Origin: Ruminococcus sp.
GTDB taxonomy: Bacteria; Bacillota; Clostridia; Oscillospirales; Ruminococcaceae
Reading direction: 5' to 3'
Assembly (NCBI GenBank): GCA_017961625.1
Contig: JAGCWY010000106.1
Span: 16,061-80,060, forward strand
Length of the DNA stretch: 64,000 nucleotides
Shown: in pieces, positions 23,063 through 32,108 of the stretch
Position numbering within the stretch: the stretch's first letter is position 1
Layout: each line of letters begins with the position of its first letter
Made by a program: the position numbers and the translations under genes
Notes under the pieces: generated by a model
Told to the model about the DNA's origin: nothing
The model's input: only the letters and a program-made list of their open reading frames with translations
Database searches by the model: none

Positions 23063-24979
23063 ATGATTAATTCTCTTAAAAGCATTGCTTTTTTTGGCTG
23101 CTCGCTTACAAGCAGATACCGGGAGGGACTTTGCAGGTGCTTCAACAGCGTTGCGAAAAAGCTCGGCGTAAATATAGTATACTTCAATTCAATAGGAAAA
23201 ATAGGCGAAAAAAGTACCGAATTCGGAGAGCATGAACTCGATATCATCGAGTATATCGATCTCGGACAGTTTGATGGTATCATTTATGACGGAGAGGGCT
23301 ATAACGTCGATATAATGACGGAAAAGATAATAGAAAAGCTTAAGAGCGCGAAGTGTCCTGTGGTATCCATAAGCAGTCACGTTGATGGTTTCTACAATAT
23401 TGATTTTGATGACGCGGCAGGTCTGCGCAAGCTCACGGAGCACTTCATTGACATTCACGGTTTTACTAAGATAGGCTTTATGTCAGGCTTCCTGACTCAC
23501 CCGGACGCACAGCTGAGACTTAAGGAGTTCAGGGCTGTCATGAGGGAAAAGGGGCTGCCAGAGGATGGTGTAGGAGTCTTTGAGGGAGATTTCTGGTTCC
23601 ATAAGGGCGAGGAGGCTGCTGATTTCTTCCTTTCCCGTCCCGAACGTCCGGAGGCTATAGTTTGTGCCAATGACTATATGGCTATATCCCTTATTTCTGC
23701 TTTTAAGCACAGAGGCATAAAGGTGCCGGAGGATATTGCAGTATCCGGTTTTGACGGCTCCACGGAGGGAAAGCAGTTCATTCCGCATATAACCACGGCT
23801 ACAAGAGAAAGAGAGGATATTGCCGATAAGGCGATGAAGCTCCTTGTCAGCCTTATTAATAATCAGTTTAGCAACGACGAGTATACCGTATCTCCGAGGA
23901 CTATATTCACTCAATCTTGCGGCTGTGAGAGGTTCGAGCCAAATACAGAGCTAAGGAATCTTGATGATATCTACAAGGACGTAAGGCTTTTTGACTACTG
24001 TCTTAATGACGCGGAAGCAGCTATGCTCAAGCTCAACAAGGTGGAGGAACTGAGTCTGCTTGAAAATACCTTCAAGGAGTGCGCAACGAATTTCGGTGAA
24101 TATACTGCCTTCTTCCTCTTTATGCAGACTGACAGCAACGGCAGGCTCTCCTGTGAGAGCGGTTTCGATTCTCCGGCGGATAATTTTAAACCAGTTATAT
24201 GGATTGACAAGAAAAACGAGTATATACAGCATGAATGGCTTACCGAGCTTTCGGACCTTATCCCGGAGGTAAGGACTGATGTGCCTCACTTTTTCTACAT
24301 AATGAGTGTTCACTGTGCCGAGAGAATGTTCGGCTACGCTCTTATCGAAATGAAGGATGACGATATTTTCAACGACTTCTACAATATCTTCCTACTGAAT
24401 CTTTCAGTTACTATTGAGCGTCTCTGGAACAACGACGAGATCAAGAAGCTCTACGAAAAACAGAAGTCGCTGTACGAAAAGCAGAAAATGCTGAGTATAA
24501 GCGATGAGCTGACAGGTATGTACAATCGCCGCGGCTTCGATGACCTTTCAAAAAAGGCTATCAGTGAGCTGAATGGCAGGAGCGTGGTCTGCACTATGGT
24601 CATAGATATGGACGGACTAAAGCATATCAACGACGCATATGGTCACAGCGAGGGCGACAGTGCTATAAGGGCTGCTGCGGATATAATCACGGAATGCTGT
24701 AAATCCGGCGAGATAGCAGGGCGTGCAGGCGGCGACGAATTCTATGTTTACGCTTCGAATTACTCCAAGGAAAAGCTTGAGACCTTCAATGCTTCCCTTG
24801 TTCGCCTGTGCAGTGAGTACAACGAGACAAGCGGGAAACCATACAGGGTTGAACTTAGCTACGGTTCATTCCTCACGGAGACAGATAAAAACGGTCAGAT
24901 AGAAAATTTCCTGAGGATAAGCGATTCGAGAATGTACAAACAGAAAATGATGAAGCCCAACAGGAAAAAGAGAAAGTAA
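23063..24979 (+). CDS. LacI-type ligand-binding domain fused to GGDEF diguanylate cyclase
   Basis: 638 aa. Residues about 5-295 match the sugar-binding domain of LacI/GalR regulators (FDGIIYDGEG, HGFTKIGFMSG, RPEAIVCANDYMAI, VPEDIAVSGFDGS). There is no N-terminal helix-turn-helix, signal peptide or membrane helix, so the sensor is cytoplasmic. A middle domain (about 310-470) follows, then a coiled-coil (EKQKSLYEKQKM) and a GGDEF domain (DELTGMYNRRGF, DMDGLKHIND, AGGDEF intact). It probably makes c-di-GMP in response to a small ligand, perhaps a sugar. AGGAGGTGA precedes the ATG. A 16-bp terminator follows. Confidence 0.82.
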   Translation: MINSLKSIAFFGCSLTSRYREGLCRCFNSVAKKLGVNIVYFNSIGKIGEKSTEFGEHELDIIEYIDLGQFDGIIYDGEGYNVDIMTEKIIEKLKSAKCPVVSISSHVDGFYNIDFDDAAGLRKLTEHFIDIHGFTKIGFMSGFLTHPDAQLRLKEFRAVMREKGLPEDGVGVFEGDFWFHKGEEAADFFLSRPERPEAIVCANDYMAISLISAFKHRGIKVPEDIAVSGFDGSTEGKQFIPHITTATREREDIADKAMKLLVSLINNQFSNDEYTVSPRTIFTQSCGCERFEPNTELRNLDDIYKDVRLFDYCLNDAEAAMLKLNKVEELSLLENTFKECATNFGEYTAFFLFMQTDSNGRLSCESGFDSPADNFKPVIWIDKKNEYIQHEWLTELSDLIPEVRTDVPHFFYIMSVHCAERMFGYALIEMKDDDIFNDFYNIFLLNLSVTIERLWNNDEIKKLYEKQKSLYEKQKMLSISDELTGMYNRRGFDDLSKKAISELNGRSVVCTMVIDMDGLKHINDAYGHSEGDSAIRAAADIITECCKSGEIAGRAGGDEFYVYASNYSKEKLETFNASLVRLCSEYNETSGKPYRVELSYGSFLTETDKNGQIENFLRISDSRMYKQKMMKPNRKKRK

Positions 24980-25083
24980 TAATTTGTAAATAACATTTTA
25001 TAAGTGGGCTGAAATTGCATAAAATTAAATGGGAAACCATTGAATAATGAAAAAATTTTTTAAACCTGTCTATTGTACAAAAT

Positions 25084-25129
25084 AAGCGGCTTGCATTGTA
25101 AACATTCAACAATGCAAGCCGCTTTTTAG
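25084..25129. terminator. Bidirectional terminator between the two c-di-GMP genes
   Basis: A perfect 16-bp stem (25084-25099 with 25109-25124) has a 9-nt loop and five T on the plus side. An A/T-rich stretch on the other side can serve the minus-strand gene. It separates convergent genes. Confidence 0.88.
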
Positions 25130-25145
25130 CGGTTAAATAATAATG

Positions 25146-26885
25146 TTAGCAGTAGCTGAGTACAAGACTTTCAGCTTCGTTAGCTTCTATCGGGTGTCCC
25201 CATACAAAGCCCTGTATAAAGTCACAACCTATATCGTTGAGTGAATCGAGCTGTTCGTTCTCCTCAACTCCCTCGGATATGACCTCAAAGCCCATTATAT
25301 GTCCTATGGATATTATCGCAGCAACATACTGCTTCGAGGAATCGCTGGTGTTCATCTTGTCGATGAAAGATTTGTCTATCTTAAGCAGGTCTGCCGGCAG
25401 TCTGTTGAGATAGCTAAGGGAAGAATAGCCTATGCCGAAATCGTCTATCGCTATCTTTACGCCCATTTCCTTTATCTCCTCTATACAGTGGAGGGCCTTT
25501 TCCGCAGAATCTATCATTACTGATTCTGTTATCTCCAACTCCAGCTGGTCAGCAGGTATGCCGCTTACGTCAAGTACGTCCCTCAACTCGTCAAGGAAGC
25601 CGTTCTTCATAAGATGTTTTACCGAAACATTTACACTGAGTATGATATCGGAGCTGGTCTTTCTTATGAGCTCTCCGAAGAATATTGCCGCTTTTTTCAG
25701 TACCGCGCCATCAACTTTGTCTATCATACCGACTCTTTCGGCTACCGGTATGAATTCATCTGGGCGTAGTATTTGGCTTTTTTCGTCCTTTAGCCTTGCA
25801 AGGGCTTCAAAGCCACGGAGCTTGTGGTTGATGTCGTACTGTGGCTGCAGACAAAAGAATATATTATCATTGTCAAGAGCCGTTCTAAGCTTGCGCTCTA
25901 TCTCCAGTGTACGCTCGGGTTTAAGAAGGTCTGGAGTGAAGTGGAGTATATGATTTCCACTACCGAGACGTTTCATTTCCGACATCGCAGCATCGGAGTA
26001 TGAGAACAGTCTGTCGAAGTTCTTGGCATCGTCCGGATACTCGGCGTATCCTATGCTGGCGGATACGTAGAGGTCACAGCCGTCAACAGTGAGGAGCCTG
26101 CCAAGGGCTTCCTCATACTGGTTTATGGTGTGAAGTATATCGTCGCTGTTGCTGTAGTTGCGTATTATAAGGGAAAACTCGTCACCTGCAAGGCGGTTGA
26201 TGAAATCAAGAGTGCCGGAAAGTCCGGAATCTGCGATATCCTTCCAGCGTGAGGCTATCTCAGTGAGCACCTTGTTTCCAGCGTCAAAGCCAAGTGTGTC
26301 ATTTACACTCTTGAAGTTGTTAAGGTCGATAAGAACTACTGCAAATCTTTCGTCGCGCTTTATTAGGTTGTCTATTAGCTCTGAACAGGCGAATCTGTTT
26401 GGCAGCCCGGTGAGCATATCGGTGACCGCCTGATCCATTATCCTCTGTTGATAGTTCCGGAGCCTTTCGTTCTTTTTATGCAGAAGTATTATTGCAATCA
26501 TTGTGAAGATGTCGGTGAAAAGTCCTGGAAGCGAGATTAGTTCCTGAGTTTTGACAATGCTTATTATTATCAGAAATATCTGGACCAAAAGTGCTGTTAT
26601 GGCGGTATAGAAGCCTAGCTTTCTGCAAAATACCACCATGAAGATTATAAATACGTTCGCAAGGGCAGAAAAGACGCCCGTGAAAGCGACAGCAGGTATG
26701 CTCCTGCCGGAAATAACTATATTGCCGCGGTAACCGGCACACAGCTCAACAACAACTGTGGCTGCGATGTAAAGCACGAGAAATATCACATAGCCAGGTA
26801 TGGATATTTTTTCGTTTTCGGAAATACTGGCGATAGTTTCCTCGATAATACTCTTATCGCCGATCTCTGATCTGGTTTTTTCCAT
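25146..26885 (-). CDS. Membrane GGDEF-EAL protein, probable c-di-GMP phosphodiesterase
   Basis: 579 aa. Five or six N-terminal membrane helices (about residues 25-155) lead into a GGDEF domain (DMLTGLPNRFA) whose active-site loop reads LAGDEF instead of GGDEF, so cyclase activity may be reduced. The EAL domain looks complete: FEALARL, LEITES, IDDFGIGYSSL, LKIDKSFI, SEGVE, QGFVWGHP. Net activity is probably c-di-GMP breakdown. GAGGAG precedes the ATG at 26885. It is convergent with the cyclase gene, and its transcript starts with a folded leader of about 200 nt. Confidence 0.85.
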   Translation of the reverse strand: MEKTRSEIGDKSIIEETIASISENEKISIPGYVIFLVLYIAATVVVELCAGYRGNIVISGRSIPAVAFTGVFSALANVFIIFMVVFCRKLGFYTAITALLVQIFLIIISIVKTQELISLPGLFTDIFTMIAIILLHKKNERLRNYQQRIMDQAVTDMLTGLPNRFACSELIDNLIKRDERFAVVLIDLNNFKSVNDTLGFDAGNKVLTEIASRWKDIADSGLSGTLDFINRLAGDEFSLIIRNYSNSDDILHTINQYEEALGRLLTVDGCDLYVSASIGYAEYPDDAKNFDRLFSYSDAAMSEMKRLGSGNHILHFTPDLLKPERTLEIERKLRTALDNDNIFFCLQPQYDINHKLRGFEALARLKDEKSQILRPDEFIPVAERVGMIDKVDGAVLKKAAIFFGELIRKTSSDIILSVNVSVKHLMKNGFLDELRDVLDVSGIPADQLELEITESVMIDSAEKALHCIEEIKEMGVKIAIDDFGIGYSSLSYLNRLPADLLKIDKSFIDKMNTSDSSKQYVAAIISIGHIMGFEVISEGVEENEQLDSLNDIGCDFIQGFVWGHPIEANEAESLVLSYC

Positions 26886-26994
26886 TATCTTCTCCTCATA
26901 TCAGACAGCAGGCATTTTTTCTTTATGTTTATATTTCTTTTTTCTGTGCAGCCTGATCGTATTTTTCCCAAATCCTAATACAGCCTGACGGCTG

Positions 26995-27067
26995 ATGGGC
27001 TACGTTTGCCGTGTCTTATACGCGGCAGGAGGGAGCAGGTGGAACATCCTGCGGAGCAATAGCCCAT
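26995..27067 (-). ncRNA. Three-way-junction-like element in the GGDEF-EAL leader
   Basis: ATGGGCTA and TAGCCCAT pair over 8 bp (27067-27060 with 27002-26995) and close two inner hairpins: GCAGG/CCTGC (27035-27052) and GCCG...CGGC (27008-27026). It lies about 20 nt from the predicted start of the minus-strand transcript. Neither known c-di-GMP riboswitch class is recognisable. Confidence 0.42.
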
Positions 27068-27093
27068 ATAACCCCAATTTTAATTCTCTATAT

Positions 27094-27122
27094 ATTATAC
27101 ATTATATAGTGAAAAATATCAA
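27094..27122 (-). promoter_or_regulatory. Promoter of the GGDEF-EAL gene
   Basis: On the minus strand TTGATA (27122-27117), 17-bp spacer, TATAAT (27099-27094). The start site would be near 27087, giving a leader of about 200 nt. Confidence 0.72.
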
Positions 27123-27260
27123 TGGTTAAAACGTAAAAAAAGAATCAACATACGATACCTTTCTGTATGCAGACTTGGTAGATATCACAATAATGCTACT
27201 ATGTAATTTGAGTTTTTGGGGTTATAGGAAAAATCTATATCCAGTAATGGCATTTATGCA

Positions 27261-27290
27261 TTGGACAAATACATTAAACCGATGTATAAT
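27261..27290 (+). promoter_or_regulatory. Promoter of the upstream peptide and metY
   Basis: TTGGAC (27261-27266; TGGACA is one base on) and a perfect TATAAT (27285-27290). The spacing is 18 bp, or 17 if TGGACA is used. Confidence 0.7.
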
Positions 27291-27321
27291 ATAGACATAC
27301 CAAACGAAAGGAGAGGTAATT

Positions 27322-27399
27322 ATGAAAAAACTGAATATTCTTGACTGTCTCCGATATGTGTTTAACGGCACGGACCGAATGTGCGGACAGTGCTTTTGA
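27322..27399 (+). CDS. 25-residue Cys-containing upstream peptide of metY
   Basis: The ATG at 27322 has a very good AAGGAGAGG 7-10 nt upstream. The peptide begins MKKLNILDCLR and ends RMCGQCF, with three Cys, two of them as CxxC just before the stop. It lies 67 nt before metY, a gene for sulfur amino-acid synthesis. This fits a leader peptide that senses Cys-tRNA or cysteine supply, or a small redox or metal peptide. No attenuator hairpin was seen between it and metY, so the mechanism is open. Confidence 0.6.
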   Translation: MKKLNILDCLRYVFNGTDRMCGQCF

Positions 27400-27466
27400 A
27401 TAAATGATAATGGTACATACAAATTTTTGAATATAAAATTAAAGGCTTTTTCAGGAGGAAATCACA

Positions 27467-28756
27467 ATGGCTGACAATAAATTACATTTTGAAACTTTAC
27501 AGCTCCATGTAGGACAGGAGCAGGCAGATCCCACAACTGACGCAAGAGCAGTACCCATTTATGCGACTACATCTTACGTCTTCCATGACTCGCAGCACGC
27601 TGCAGATCGCTTTGGCCTCAAGGATGCAGGCAATATCTACGGCAGACTCACAAATTCCACACAGGATGTTTTTGAAAAGCGTATTGCTGCTCTCGAGGGC
27701 GGAGTTGCCGCTTTGGCAACTGCTTCTGGCGCTGCTGCTATCACTTATACGATACAGGCTCTTGCAAAGGCAGGAGAGAATATCGTTGCGTCAAAAACTA
27801 TCTACGGAGGTACATACAATCTTCTTGCTCATACACTTCCACTATACGGCATTACCACAAAGTTTGCCGATCCTGATGTTGAGGGAAGCTTCGAGGCTGC
27901 TATAGACGGCAATACAAAGGCTCTCTATATCGAGACCCTCGGCAATCCTAATTCAAATGCTATTGATATTGAGAAAATCGCCAAGATTGCTCATGCTCAC
28001 GGTATACCTCTCGTAGTTGACAATACATTTGCTACTCCCTTTCTTGTACGTCCTATTGAGTACGGTGCAGATATAGTAGTGCATTCTGCTACTAAGTTCA
28101 TCGGCGGTCACGGCACTGCTATCGGCGGCGTTATCGTGGACAGCGGTAATTACGACTGGTCAAAGTCGGGAAGGTATCCGTGGATATCGGAGCCTAACCC
28201 AAGCTATCACGGTGTAAGCTTTACAGCAGCCGCTGGCGCAGCAGCTTTCGTTACATATATCCGCGCGATACTTCTTCGCGATACAGGTGCTACGCTCTCG
28301 CCCTTCCATGCATTCATATTCCTTCAGGGACTGGAGACGCTGTCTCTCCGCGTTGAGCGCCATACGGAAAATGCAAAGAAGATAGTTGAGTACCTTGCAA
28401 AGCATCCGCAGGTAGAGGCTGTTCATCACCCCTCGCTCAGCAGCGAGCCGAGCCATGAGGTACACAAGAAGTACTTCCCCAACGGCGGCGGCAGCATTTT
28501 CACCTTCGATGTCAAGGGAACTGAGGACGACGCAAAGAAGTTCATCGACAACCTTGCTATATTCTCCCTCCTTGCAAACGTTGCGGACGTAAAGTCGCTT
28601 GTGATACACCCGGCTTCCACAACTCATTCTCAGCTTACAGAGGCTGAGCTCGCAGAGCAGGGAATCAAGCCCACAACTATCCGTCTATCAATAGGCACGG
28701 AGCATATCGACGACCTTATAAAGGCGCTTGACGATGCTTTTGCAGCAATAAAATAA
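27467..28756 (+). CDS. metY: O-acetylhomoserine sulfhydrylase (PLP enzyme)
   Basis: 429 aa, the usual length for MetY (shorter relatives MetB/MetC are about 380). HFETLQLHVGQEQADP at the start and the PLP-lysine motif VHSATKFIGGHGTAIGG identify the Cys/Met PLP family. The insert around YPWISEPNPSYHG is typical of O-acetylhomoserine sulfhydrylases. It forms homocysteine from O-acetylhomoserine and sulfide, with a PLP Schiff base. AGGAGG precedes the ATG. Single gene, with its own terminator. Confidence 0.9.
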   Translation: MADNKLHFETLQLHVGQEQADPTTDARAVPIYATTSYVFHDSQHAADRFGLKDAGNIYGRLTNSTQDVFEKRIAALEGGVAALATASGAAAITYTIQALAKAGENIVASKTIYGGTYNLLAHTLPLYGITTKFADPDVEGSFEAAIDGNTKALYIETLGNPNSNAIDIEKIAKIAHAHGIPLVVDNTFATPFLVRPIEYGADIVVHSATKFIGGHGTAIGGVIVDSGNYDWSKSGRYPWISEPNPSYHGVSFTAAAGAAAFVTYIRAILLRDTGATLSPFHAFIFLQGLETLSLRVERHTENAKKIVEYLAKHPQVEAVHHPSLSSEPSHEVHKKYFPNGGGSIFTFDVKGTEDDAKKFIDNLAIFSLLANVADVKSLVIHPASTTHSQLTEAELAEQGIKPTTIRLSIGTEHIDDLIKALDDAFAAIK

Positions 28757-28760
28757 TGTT

Positions 28761-28795
28761 AAAAAAAGGCGAGTTTTCGCCTTTTTTATTTTTTA
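28761..28795 (+). terminator. Terminator of metY
   Basis: AAAAAAGGCGA-GTTT-TCGCCTTTTTT stem followed by a T-rich tail. Clear Rho-independent terminator. Confidence 0.9.
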
Positions 28796-28845
28796 TCAAA
28801 TTATATGCCAAAAATTAATAGAATGTAAATTTTAAACACAAAATG

Positions 28846-28874
28846 TTGCCGCTGGTAACAATTTGTGATATAAT
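28846..28874 (+). promoter_or_regulatory. Promoter of the LRR-dockerin gene
   Basis: TTGCCG (28846-28851), 17-bp spacer, TATAAT (28869-28874) with extended TGA. It lies about 45 nt before the ATG. Confidence 0.75.
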
Positions 28875-28919
28875 GGCTTTTAAGTCGAAAGACTAATGAT
28901 ATAAAAAGGAGAATAAACT

Positions 28920-31900
28920 ATGAAAATCAAAAAAATCATTGCAGCTGTTACAGCTCTTATGCTCGTTGGGGGAGCATATCCTGTCACAGCTGACACAAGC
29001 AACATCACCACTGTAAACGCAGCGGAAGAAACTGAGGATACAACTGTCGAGAAGGACGGTATCCTCTATGAGATCAGCGACGGTAAAGCAACTCTTATAA
29101 GGTTCAATGACAGGACGCTGACGGATATCGTTATTCCTGACGATATCGACGGAATACCGGTGGTTGGATTTAATAAGACACAGTTCACACTTGTGAAGTC
29201 TATGAAGACCATCAAATTCGGCAATAATATAACAGAGATACCTGCATTTTCGTTTGAGGGATTCAAAGAGCTTGAAACTATTGAGCTCGGAAAGGGTATA
29301 GAGAATATCGGCGAATATGCTTTCCGCAATTGTGACAGTCTGAAAAATATCATTTTCAGTGACGGGCTTAAATTGATAAAACACGCTGCTTTCAGCGAGT
29401 GCAGCTCCCTTGTGTCTGTGGAGCTTCCTGACAGCCTTGAAAAGTTGGAATATAATGCTTTCGCATACTGTGAGAACCTTGAAAGTGTAAATCTCGGAAA
29501 CGGTCTTGAATATCTTGATGAGAACGCCTTTTATGACTCTACAAAACTGTCGGATATTAGCTTCGGTGATAAGCTCAGATATATAGGATACGGTGCATTC
29601 CATGACTACAGTATCTCTTCACTGGTGCTGCCTGAAAGCGTCGAGGAGCTCGATGGCTGCCCGCTGGTTGGAAGAGGTATGACTCCTGACGGAAAACCTA
29701 TAACGGTTGTCATAACCAATCCTGATTGCGTGCTGCTGAAGCCTGAGTGGTGGAAGGGATATACCATCGTCTGTGCTAAGGATTCGGCTGTTGAGAAATT
29801 TGCGATAGAAAACGGACTGACATACACGAACATCGAAGATATGGATCAGGACGAAAATGATGATGCTTCCGAAGAAAACGGAGCATTGAAGTTCGCGGAA
29901 ACCGAAGGCGGTCTTATGGTCATAGGCGTGGAAAAGCTTGGAGAGGACGGTTCTCTGGTAATACCTGATGAGGTGGACGGAGTACCCGTTGTGAGCATTT
30001 ATAACAGTATAATAGGAGAGCTTCTCGTTAACGAAATGAAGTCACTGAAAATCGGCAATAATATCAAGACTGTTCCGGCAGGTCTTTTCTCGAACTGCCG
30101 CGTGCTTGAAAGCGTTGAGCTGGGAGAAGCTGTTGAAACTATCGAAAACGGTGCGTTCTATATGTGCAGCTCACTTGCGAATGTAAAGTTCAATGAGGGA
30201 CTGAAAACGATTGGAAACGCTGCCTTCTCGCAGTGCGGTATCAAAAATAATCTTTACCTTCCTGACTCTCTTGAAAGCGTAGGATCAGGTGCATTTATGC
30301 ACAGCGGAGTTTTTTGCTGGGTAGTTGCAGGAGAGAATCTGAAGTCTATTGGTAATTCCGCTTTTGCAGGCAATACTTCACTTATCGGTGCTAAACTGAA
30401 CGAGGGACTGACAGAGCTTGGAGAATCGGCTTTTGAAAACTGCTATTTTCTCAAGAGTGTAAATATCCCGTCAACTCTTACAAGTATTGAGAAAAAAACA
30501 TTCTATAATACTATTATTGCAGATCTGGAACTGGGCGAAAACATAGAGTCAGTGGGTGAAAAAGCATATCATTCGCTTTACAGTGATGACGGAGAGAAAA
30601 GAATAATAGAGGCTGCAAACGGTCTGCCTGAGGTCACTGTACCAAAAAAGCAAAGCAAGTTGAATATTATTGTTATGAACCCTGAATGCGAGATTAGCAA
30701 GGATGCTTTTACCGGAGGCTTTGACGGAATCTGCGGCTATGATGGCTCTACTGCCGCGGAATACTGCAATAGCCTTGAAGGAAAATATTTATACAGTATT
30801 GGCAGTTATTCCGACGGTAAAGCTGTAAGAAATAACGTTCCGCTGATGCAGATAGTTGAAACAGAGGACGGCGTCTGCGTAGATGAGATACTGAAAATAG
30901 AAGGAGATACTGTTTTTATTCCTTCGGAAATGTATGGCAAGCCTGTGGTAAATATAGGAGATCATGCATTTACGTCTGCTATAGGTTTATCAAATGCAAA
31001 GACACTTATAATTGAGGGCAATGTCAAGGAAATAGGCTATATGGATTTTCCCGAACTCCCCTTTGAGAATATAGAGATCGGCGAGGGACTTGTGTCGCTT
31101 GGTTACAGAGGTTTTTCGAAATGTCGGAACCTTAAATCTATCAAGCTGCCTGACAGCCTTGAAACAATAAACAGTTACGGCTTTACTTGCTGTTCAAAAC
31201 TGAGCGACATACAATTCGGAAAAGGACTTAAAACCATAGAGAATAGCGCATTTGACAGCTGTACTTCTTTGACTGAGTTGACATTGCCTGACAGCCTTGA
31301 AACAATTAAATTTAGTGCGTTCCGAGGATGTGCAAATCTGACAGAGATAAAATGCGGTACAGGTTTGAAGTCTATTGAAGATGGTGCTTTTGAGCATTGC
31401 TATAACCTGAAAAAGGTAACATTGAACGAAGGGCTTGAAAGTATTGGAAAAAGGGCATTTGAGAGTTGCTTTTTACTCGAAGAGGTTAATATACCAAACA
31501 CCATTAAAAGGATCGAAACATTTACTTTTTACAATACAAGTATCAGAAATTTAGTATTCCCGGAAAGCGTTGAATATATTGATAAATTTGCATTCGTGTA
31601 TCTTCCTAGGAAGGATTCCGATACAGAAGAGATATTATACATATATAACTCTGGAGAAACGGTACAAGAGGCTTTGTCCATTCCAAAATATGAAGGAGAG
31701 GTAAGCATTACTATCCTGAATCCCGAATGTCTTATCGGGGATGTCTCGTTAACAGGAGAGATTGACAATATATATGGCTATAAGGGCTCGACAGCTGATA
31801 AGTACTGTTCAAGTGATTATGTAAAAAATCATTTAAAATCTAATTTCGTACCTCTTGACAAAGAACAATCGAATTATCTTGCAGGAGATGCCAACTGCGA

Positions 31901-32108
31901 CGGTACTGTTGACCTTGCAGATGCTGTTATAATAATGCAGTCACTGGCAAATCCAGACAAATACGGTCTCGACGGCACCGACGAGAGACATATCACCGAG
32001 CAGGGCATCGAGAACGGCGATGTGGATAAAAATATCGCGGGTCTTACTTCAAATGATGCTCTTAGGATACAGGAGTTACTGCTCGGCAAGGCTGTTGAAT
32101 TTGAATGA
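28920..32108 (+). CDS. Secreted leucine-rich-repeat (BspA-type) protein with dockerin
   Basis: 1062 aa. Signal peptide of about 35 residues (MKIKKIIAAVTALMLVGGAYPVT region). The bulk is many LRR_5/BspA-type repeats such as ESVNLGNGLEYLDENAFYDS and KTIENSAFDSCTSL, spaced 21-23 residues, in three blocks (about 80-240, 380-560, 665-890). The C-terminus (about 989-1060) is a dockerin with GDANCDGTVDLADAVIIMQS and DVDKNIAGLTSNDALRIQ. BspA-like LRRs mediate binding to proteins or surfaces. The dockerin would seat it on a cellulosome scaffold, so it is a non-enzymatic component. AAGGAG precedes the ATG. Confidence 0.87.
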   Translation: MKIKKIIAAVTALMLVGGAYPVTADTSNITTVNAAEETEDTTVEKDGILYEISDGKATLIRFNDRTLTDIVIPDDIDGIPVVGFNKTQFTLVKSMKTIKFGNNITEIPAFSFEGFKELETIELGKGIENIGEYAFRNCDSLKNIIFSDGLKLIKHAAFSECSSLVSVELPDSLEKLEYNAFAYCENLESVNLGNGLEYLDENAFYDSTKLSDISFGDKLRYIGYGAFHDYSISSLVLPESVEELDGCPLVGRGMTPDGKPITVVITNPDCVLLKPEWWKGYTIVCAKDSAVEKFAIENGLTYTNIEDMDQDENDDASEENGALKFAETEGGLMVIGVEKLGEDGSLVIPDEVDGVPVVSIYNSIIGELLVNEMKSLKIGNNIKTVPAGLFSNCRVLESVELGEAVETIENGAFYMCSSLANVKFNEGLKTIGNAAFSQCGIKNNLYLPDSLESVGSGAFMHSGVFCWVVAGENLKSIGNSAFAGNTSLIGAKLNEGLTELGESAFENCYFLKSVNIPSTLTSIEKKTFYNTIIADLELGENIESVGEKAYHSLYSDDGEKRIIEAANGLPEVTVPKKQSKLNIIVMNPECEISKDAFTGGFDGICGYDGSTAAEYCNSLEGKYLYSIGSYSDGKAVRNNVPLMQIVETEDGVCVDEILKIEGDTVFIPSEMYGKPVVNIGDHAFTSAIGLSNAKTLIIEGNVKEIGYMDFPELPFENIEIGEGLVSLGYRGFSKCRNLKSIKLPDSLETINSYGFTCCSKLSDIQFGKGLKTIENSAFDSCTSLTELTLPDSLETIKFSAFRGCANLTEIKCGTGLKSIEDGAFEHCYNLKKVTLNEGLESIGKRAFESCFLLEEVNIPNTIKRIETFTFYNTSIRNLVFPESVEYIDKFAFVYLPRKDSDTEEILYIYNSGETVQEALSIPKYEGEVSITILNPECLIGDVSLTGEIDNIYGYKGSTADKYCSSDYVKNHLKSNFVPLDKEQSNYLAGDANCDGTVDLADAVIIMQSLANPDKYGLDGTDERHITEQGIENGDVDKNIAGLTSNDALRIQELLLGKAVEFE

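Larger units (their letters stand above)
26886..27321. other. Divergent gap of 436 nt with two promoters and a folded element
   Basis: It holds the minus-strand promoter of the GGDEF-EAL gene, that gene's structured leader, and the plus-strand promoter of the metY unit. No other gene is seen. Confidence 0.6.

Noticed and set aside
25432..25953. 173-codon plus-strand frame inside the GGDEF-EAL gene
   Set aside because: Antisense shadow of a clear coding gene with complete domain motifs; no ribosome site.
27008..27067. T-box or SAM riboswitch for metY in plus orientation
   Set aside because: The sequence GGTGGAACATCCTGCGG only loosely recalls a T-box end, the element is upstream of the metY promoter on that strand, and no SAM motif is present.
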